From contig JAJYHU010000426.1 in NCBI GenBank assembly GCA_021784615.1, forward strand, positions 1 to 10,390: a stretch of DNA of 10,390 nt, in the 5' to 3' direction. This stretch comes from Acidobacteriota bacterium (GTDB lineage: Bacteria > Acidobacteriota > Terriglobia > UBA7540). The notes beneath the pieces were generated by a model. It saw only the letters and a list, made by a program, of their open reading frames with translations, did no database searches and had not been told where the DNA came from. This document shows, piece by piece, positions 6,533-10,390 of the stretch; position 1 is the stretch's first letter; every line of letters starts with the position of its first letter. The position numbers were made by a program, and so were the translations under genes.

Positions 6533-8110
6533 TTACTTCCCGCCGGACGGCGAGCCGCTATTTTCGCCGGGTCCGGCGGAGAAAAGTACGTCGAGGCCCT
6601 GCCATCCTACAACGCGAAGCTTCCAGTGGATTTTGATCAGTTCGGGAATCAGCCATTCGTACTGGTCGGGATAATTTTGTACGTAGATAAAACATCTGTG
6701 GCCTGACGCCACATAGCTGGGAAAGGATCGAACATTCATCCCGGCCCAGTGCTTCATCGCCACGACTCCGCGCTCCACATCATCCGTCGCGGTATCCTGA
6801 AGGGCCAAACCCGGATCGACCAGATAGAGCAACCGCGAGCGGATATCAGCCGGCGGGCGATGTGAGAGTTCTACAAACGGGCCGGGATTCGCAATAACAA
6901 TCGGCGCTGAGCCTTTTGCATATTGCTCAAGGAAGGCGTAGGTTCCCGCGCGAGCCGTCCGATCGTCAACCATCGAGTGATAGCTTCGAATATCTTTGGC
7001 GATCATCGCCCCAAAAAGCATGAGGCTCACGGCAAGCGCCATGGCGGGACTTCCATCAAAGGCGCAATATAATCCCCAGCCCACAACCACGCAGACGCCA
7101 ACAACGGCCGGGAACGCATAGCGATCATCGTAGGCGCCGATAACCGTCTTTGCCAGGACCACCCCGACTACGGGAATCAAGATAAAACCCCACACCGCAG
7201 CAAACTCGTGGACAGGAACACGCAGCGGCGGCCTTGCAACCCGAGAGGCGGGACGAAACGCCGAATAAGCCATCACAAAACCGAAAATCACCGCCATACC
7301 CAGAATCGTCGGCGGCAGCAGGAATCGATGATAAAAATCCAACATGGAAACCCAATGCGGTTTGGCCCAGAAATGCGGCGCGTAAGATCTCGCGCTCTCG
7401 ATCAAGGGCAGAAAGAACAGGAGCGGAGTTAAGCCGAGGCACAGCGAAACCCAAACGGCCAGGTCGATTTTCTTCCGCGCGATCGAGCGCACAAGCTCTC
7501 CCAGTGAAAGTGGAAACAGAATCAGGACCGCATAATAATGGCTCGATACCGCTGCCGCCACGCTTGCAGCCAAACCCACCAGCGCCAGCGCACGTTGCCG
7601 GCCTTCGGTTGCCCACAGCCAGCAGAGCAGCGCAAAAGCTGAGAAGCCCAGCACAAGCGCATAGGCTCGCGCCTCGGTCGCAAAATGGAAGACCTCCGTA
7701 ATCAGCGGAAACAGCATCGCCACAAAGCCATAAAGGAATGTGGTGCGCCTCCACACCAGCGCCAGCAGGCAGAGTCCCATGAACCAGACCCCGACCATTT
7801 CAGGCAGGCGAGTCGAAAGGCTCGTAACTCCGAAGAGTCCCCAAAAAAATCGCGTCACCACGTACGAAAGCGGCGGAGTCTGCTCCGCTCCGGTCAGGAG
7901 CGCTTTCCAGATGTCCGAGAAATGCGGAAGCCGGGCGATGTAAAAAGTGAAAAGTTCGTCGTTCCACATCACTTTCTGGGAGGCAATCAGGCAGAAACCC
8001 AAAAAGTAAAAAATGGAAAAAAACAAGATCAGAAGGAGCTTTCGCTTCGCAATCCTATCCGCCAGCGGTTCAACGACTCGCTCGAATATTTCTTGAATTT
8101 GATGATTCAT
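6533..8110 (-). CDS. Multi-pass GT-C glycosyltransferase, GT39 / ArnT-like
   Basis: The protein has 525 residues with about 10-11 hydrophobic segments, the first at about 25-44 and others around 104-121, 146-167, 190-205, 217-236, 266-283, 303-322, 333-350 and 355-371. The final 150 residues are soluble. The first extracytoplasmic loop carries WNDELFT (49-55), giving the acidic DE pair typical of GT-C catalytic loops. EQTPPLSY (76-83), ATEARAY (144-150) and DDRYAFP (328-334) match the pattern of the GT39/PMT group. These enzymes transfer a sugar from a polyprenyl-phosphate carrier to a lipid, protein or glycan outside the cytoplasmic membrane. The acceptor is unknown. There is no clear Shine-Dalgarno before ATG 8110. 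The upstream gene on this strand encodes a GT2 domain of the kind that makes such lipid-linked sugars, separated by a 706-bp repeat-rich gap. Confidence 0.85.
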   Translation of the reverse strand: MNHQIQEIFERVVEPLADRIAKRKLLLILFFSIFYFLGFCLIASQKVMWNDELFTFYIARLPHFSDIWKALLTGAEQTPPLSYVVTRFFWGLFGVTSLSTRLPEMVGVWFMGLCLLALVWRRTTFLYGFVAMLFPLITEVFHFATEARAYALVLGFSAFALLCWLWATEGRQRALALVGLAASVAAAVSSHYYAVLILFPLSLGELVRSIARKKIDLAVWVSLCLGLTPLLFFLPLIESARSYAPHFWAKPHWVSMLDFYHRFLLPPTILGMAVIFGFVMAYSAFRPASRVARPPLRVPVHEFAAVWGFILIPVVGVVLAKTVIGAYDDRYAFPAVVGVCVVVGWGLYCAFDGSPAMALAVSLMLFGAMIAKDIRSYHSMVDDRTARAGTYAFLEQYAKGSAPIVIANPGPFVELSHRPPADIRSRLLYLVDPGLALQDTATDDVERGVVAMKHWAGMNVRSFPSYVASGHRCFIYVQNYPDQYEWLIPELIKIHWKLRVVGWQGLDVLFSAGPGENSGSPSGGK

Positions 8111-8125
8111 AGCTGTTCAAGCCAA

Positions 8126-8154
8126 ACCATAAGATCGAGATCGATTCTTGGCAA
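8126..8154 (-). promoter_or_regulatory. Candidate sigma70-type promoter for the GT39-like gene
   Basis: On the minus strand TTGCCA (complement of 8149-8154) and TATGGT (complement of 8126-8131) are exactly 17 bp apart, matching consensus in 5/6 and 4/6 positions. The start point would fall near 8119, leaving only about 8 nt before ATG 8110. That agrees with the lack of a Shine-Dalgarno and suggests near-leaderless expression. The -35 lies 9 bp from the end of the adjacent repeat element. Confidence 0.3.
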
Positions 8155-8163
8155 AACGACCTC

Positions 8164-8276
8164 TAGTGTCCGCGAAATCACTGGACAATCGGCGCGTCCG
8201 CAACGCCGGCATCTTGCCGGCAAATGCCGCCGGGACGGCGGCGCCGCCTTGTCCAATCCCTTACAGGACACTACAC
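8164..8276. repeat. MITE/REP-like element, copy 1
   Basis: The ends are TAGTGTCC (8164-8171) and GGACACTA, which continues as CAC to 8276, forming perfect 8-bp terminal inverted repeats. Inside is TGGACAA paired with TTGTCCA, and then two adjacent GC-rich hairpins, GCCGGCA-TCT-TGCCGGC and GCCGCCG-GGA-CGGCGGC. It has no coding capacity. It ends 53 bp before the GT39-like start, and its sequence matches copy 2 without indels. Confidence 0.8.
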
Positions 8277-8324
8277 TAGCCTCGTAGCAGCTTTGCGGCG
8301 CGGGAGATTATTTTCGATTTTCTT

Positions 8325-8455
8325 CGGTTCGTTTTTTGGCGTGTCATGTATTTTCAATAACTTAGCTAGCTTCGTTTTAGCTTCGTTTTCGGTTCGTTTT
8401 GGCTGTTTTTTCCACAGCCCTCCTTTAGTTTCAACAGCTTCCTAGCTTCGTTTTT
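8325..8455. repeat. Phased 11-bp T-tract repeats (likely curved DNA)
   Basis: Four consecutive 11-bp units occupy 8368-8411: AGCTTCGTTTT twice, CGGTTCGTTTT, and GGCTGTTTTTT. Further units lie at 8325-8335 (CGGTTCGTTTT) and 8444-8454 (AGCTTCGTTTT). Each ends in at least four T (A on the minus strand). T/A tracts repeated about once per helical turn are known to bend DNA. The tract lies about 260-300 bp upstream of the GT39-like start, so it could act as an architectural or nucleoid-protein site. Confidence 0.6.
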
Positions 8456-8477
8456 GAAAAAAAGAATTCTTTTTTTC
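8456..8477. repeat. 22-bp perfect AT-rich palindrome
   Basis: The sequence is G, seven A, GAATTC, seven T, C: a perfect self-complementary 22-bp unit centred between 8466 and 8467. It directly follows the last TTCGTTTT repeat. Options are a protein-dimer site, a cruciform, or a weak bidirectional terminator for the fusion gene that ends at 8817. Confidence 0.65.
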
Positions 8478-8655
8478 TGCCTCATTTTCGTGTTTAGCAG
8501 CGCTGTCTGAAACCAAGTAACTATATATCAATCCATTGCCTCGATTTCCAGCCATCGCTTAGGAGTTTCAGGCCCGGCCCCGAAACTCCACATTACTAGC
8601 CTATCATGGAAATCGCCAATGTCAAGAAAAATCCACCCGCGGAGGCTAACTCGTG

Positions 8656-8768
8656 TAGTGTCCGCGAAATAACCGGACCATCGGCGCGTCCGTAACGCCG
8701 GCATCCTGCCGGCAAATGCCGCCGGGACGGCGGCGCTACCTTGTCCACTCAATTACAGGACACTACAC
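8656..8768. repeat. MITE/REP-like element, copy 2
   Basis: This copy is 113 bp, in the same orientation as copy 1 and 492 bp from it, with about 10 mismatches and no gaps by eye (about 91% identity). The terminal inverted repeats extend to 11 bp here, GTGTAGTGTCC (8653-8663) and GGACACTACAC (8758-8768). Both internal GC hairpins are retained. It ends 48 bp beyond the stop of the methyltransferase-GT2 gene and may serve as its transcript end. No target-site duplication is obvious. Confidence 0.8.
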
Positions 8769-8816
8769 CAGTTTTGCACAGATGAAGAGAAGTTGAAAAT
8801 CGGGGAGCGGCCGTGC

Positions 8817-10364
8817 TTATGCCTGGAGAGCGTGGTAACGGCCCCGCCAAGCCCGCCACGTGATCCGCAGGAGTGCTCGAAAGTAATCCGGGCCAACTCT
8901 CAGCAGATCGAAAGAGGACTTGCCCATTTCCGAAGTGCGGTTGATCCACGAGGCCGGGACTTCGCGGATGTCGTAACCCATCAATAAGGGTTTCAGGCCC
9001 GTTTCAGCGTTGGCTGCAAAATGGTTCTCTTCAATGTCGAGAGTTTTTAGGATTTCAGCGCGGTAGAGCTTCAAGTTATTCGAAAGATCGCGAACGCTTT
9101 TGCCGAGCAGCAAATTCAGGATCCAATGGAAACAGCGGTTTGAGACAATCTTTGCGAATGGATAGCGTATCAAAACCGATTCTGAAGAAAACCGGCTGCC
9201 AATGGCCCCGTCGTGCCCTGCCGCCACAGCGTCGAACAGTCCTCTGAATTCTGCGACAATATCGATAAAGTCACAGTCGATCGACAGGATGTAGCGTCCC
9301 CGCGCCGCAGCATAGCCATCGCGCAGCGCCCGTCCAACGCCGCTCGGGGGCTTCCGCTTCACAAGCCTGACCCGGGGATCCCAGGCCGCGATCGCCGCCG
9401 TAACTTCCGCCGTTCGGTCCGTGCTGTTGTCGTCCACAATAACAATCTCCTGGATGTAATCTCCATACATGCCAAGGAGAGTCCTGACAAGCCTCCCGAT
9501 GTTCGCATCTTCGTTATGGCAAGGCACAACCACCGAAACAGCTCCAAGCAGCACCGGATGGGTGGCCAGATTCATTTGGCAACTGACCTCTGGAAGAGCG
9601 CCCGGCTTGGCAGCCATAAAGGCCACCGTCTTGGAAAATTCCCTGGTAACCGGAGCCTGTTCCAGAATCAAACCGATCGCCTGCCCCGCCGCAGATTCCG
9701 CAGGGCGAATGACCTCGCAAGGAATGACTTCAATGTTGACGAACCCGCGTTGCGATGCAACGTCTGTCCATTGTTTGCGAGACAAAGGACTCTGGACGCC
9801 CCGGTTCCCGGGACCCAAGCGTCTCCGCAACGCAAACAGTGGATTCGAGGCATTGGGCGCGAAAAAAACGATTTGTCCTCCCGGCTTCAGCCAGCGATAA
9901 GCCGCCGCGAGGATCCTCGGACAAAGGTCTTCCGTCAAGATGTCCGTTCCTAAAATGTAATCAAAGCCGCCCGCAGGAAATTGGTTTGCGAAGTCGGTCA
10001 CATGGATGCAGCGCGTGTTCGGCAGGTTTTTGGCTGAACACTCACGCGCCAGTTCCTCGTCGAAGACGGCGGCTGTGATGCTATTTTGATTATCCAGGAC
10101 CGCAGCAAGGTGCTCCGTCCACAGGCCGCTGCCGGCGCCGATCTCCAGGACAGACCTTCCCGGAAGAACGGGAAGCGAACGCACCGCCAGGAAAGCGCGC
10201 CGCCGCAGGCGACGGCCAAGTCCCGTTCCAATTCTGAGCGCGTGGATCTCCCGGCGCCTTTCCGACTCCCGGAGCAGCCTTTCGGCGGCGCCACCCCCGT
10301 CCCCCAGTCCCGGGGCCAATACGGGGCTGTCGCAACCCTCTGTCGTGTATGAGATAACAGCCAT
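8817..10364 (-). CDS. Fusion of a SAM-dependent methyltransferase and a GT2 (polyprenyl-phosphate sugar synthase-like) glycosyltransferase
   Basis: The protein has 515 residues in two domains. Residues about 45-255 are a class I methyltransferase: SVLEIGAGSG (71-80) is SAM motif I, followed by an acidic D102 and a LKPGGQIVFFAPN strand (159-171). Residues about 273-515 are a GT-A family 2 transferase: VSVVVPCHNED (277-285), IVIVDDNSTDRT (307-318), the metal-binding D363-C-D365, GSRF (389-392), and a closing INRTSEMGKSSF segment (474-485) like that of DPM1/DpgA-type enzymes. No transmembrane helices are seen. The GT2 half probably makes a lipid-linked sugar in the cytoplasm. The methyltransferase target is unknown. 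The ATG at 10364 has a G-run Shine-Dalgarno (GAGGGG...) 4 nt upstream, but the frame stays open to the window edge, so a longer protein is possible. The downstream GT-C gene may use its product. Confidence 0.87.
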   Translation of the reverse strand: MAVISYTTEGCDSPVLAPGLGDGGGAAERLLRESERRREIHALRIGTGLGRRLRRRAFLAVRSLPVLPGRSVLEIGAGSGLWTEHLAAVLDNQNSITAAVFDEELARECSAKNLPNTRCIHVTDFANQFPAGGFDYILGTDILTEDLCPRILAAAYRWLKPGGQIVFFAPNASNPLFALRRRLGPGNRGVQSPLSRKQWTDVASQRGFVNIEVIPCEVIRPAESAAGQAIGLILEQAPVTREFSKTVAFMAAKPGALPEVSCQMNLATHPVLLGAVSVVVPCHNEDANIGRLVRTLLGMYGDYIQEIVIVDDNSTDRTAEVTAAIAAWDPRVRLVKRKPPSGVGRALRDGYAAARGRYILSIDCDFIDIVAEFRGLFDAVAAGHDGAIGSRFSSESVLIRYPFAKIVSNRCFHWILNLLLGKSVRDLSNNLKLYRAEILKTLDIEENHFAANAETGLKPLLMGYDIREVPASWINRTSEMGKSSFDLLRVGPDYFRALLRITWRAWRGRYHALQA

Positions 10365-10368
10365 GCGT

Positions 10369-10378
10369 CCCCCCCCCC
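10369..10378 (-). repeat. Ten-base G homopolymer at the ribosome-binding site
   Basis: On the coding (minus) strand the sequence before ATG 10364 is GAG followed by further G, ten G in a row in all, then ACGC. The tract forms or contains the Shine-Dalgarno. Homopolymers of this length are prone to slippage and also to sequencing or assembly error. Confidence 0.55.
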
Positions 10379-10390
10379 TCAGGGAACAAA

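Larger units (their letters stand above)
8111..8816. other. 706-bp repeat-rich non-coding gap
   Basis: This gap between the methyltransferase-GT2 fusion and the GT39-like gene has no supportable coding sequence. It holds two direct copies of a 113-bp repeat (8164-8276, 8656-8768), a T-rich spacer with phased tracts (8325-8455), a perfect 22-bp palindrome (8456-8477), and a hairpin (GGAGTTTC 8562-8569 / GAAACTCC 8582-8589). A candidate promoter sits at 8126-8154. Confidence 0.6.

Noticed and set aside
7125..7754. 209-residue minus-strand open frame and a 155-residue plus-strand one overlapping it
   Set aside because: Both are other-frame shadows of the GT39-like membrane protein. Their composition (Cys-, Arg- and Gly-rich, or Arg- and Pro-rich) is typical of out-of-frame reading.
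8401..8419. Hairpin GGCTGT / ACAGCC
   Set aside because: The stem is only 6 bp and sits within the T-rich repeats. It is likely fortuitous and not followed by a T-run.
8562..8589. Hairpin GGAGTTTC / GAAACTCC as an intrinsic terminator
   Set aside because: The 8-bp stem has a 12-nt loop, and neither strand has a T-run after it. It may be structural, but a terminator call is not supported.
8528..8752. Short open frame reading through repeat copy 2 (contains AGRMPALRT)
   Set aside because: The peptide is a translation of the repeat element. Such repeat-derived peptides are common false gene calls.
8164..8768. CRISPR-like repeat pair
   Set aside because: There are only two imperfect 113-bp copies with a 379-bp spacer, terminal inverted repeats and no cas genes. 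This fits a mobile repeat, not CRISPR.
9213..9953. 246-residue plus-strand open frame
   Set aside because: It is antisense to the methyltransferase-GT2 fusion, whose motifs are clear. The product is Arg-rich and resembles no family.

Overview
This window looks like a piece of a moderately GC-rich Gram-negative-type bacterial chromosome. The best guess is Acidobacteriota. This is an inference from the PilZ tail, the style of the interspersed palindromic repeats (a TGTCATTCCGAG...CTCGGAATGACA element and a TAGTGTCC...GGACACTA element), the Tat-exported hydrolase and the overall protein flavour. No rRNA, tRNA or ribosomal marker is present to prove it.

Layout. Positions 2-199 hold the 3' end of a PilZ-domain gene on the plus strand. 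A non-coding gap of about 360 bp follows, with two perfect 9-bp inverted repeats. Next is a compact plus-strand unit of three genes (563-3336): a HAD-family phosphatase, a conserved enzyme-like protein that I cannot assign but that resembles the deoxyhypusine synthase / LOR-SDH Rossmann group, and a PfkB sugar kinase related to the kinase half of HldE/RfaE. The first two are 9 bp apart and the last two overlap by ATGA. A stem-loop at 3350-3375 separates this unit from everything downstream, which lies on the minus strand.

In minus-strand transcription order the second half holds five genes. First is a methyltransferase-GT2 fusion (10364-8817), then a multi-pass GT-C/GT39-type glycosyltransferase (8110-6533). 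Next is a Tat-exported Ntn hydrolase of the C45 / phospholipase B-like group (5942-4545). Last are a small single-pass membrane protein (4332-3868) and, 14 bp behind it, a stand-alone response-regulator receiver protein (3853-3416). The GT2 half resembles dolichyl/polyprenyl-phosphate sugar synthases, and GT-C enzymes use such lipid-linked sugars. A reasonable inference is that the two glycosyltransferases cooperate in decorating an envelope glycan or protein.

The gaps between minus-strand genes carry most of the non-coding interest. The 6163-6259 element is a nested inverted repeat. The 706-bp gap at 8111-8816 contains two 113-bp direct copies of a MITE/REP-like element, about 91% identical by eye. 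They bracket a T-rich spacer with four 11-bp-phased T/A tracts and a perfect 22-bp palindrome. A run of 10 G sits just before the proposed start of the methyltransferase-GT2 fusion. I see no CRISPR array, transposase, phage gene, defence system or RNA gene.
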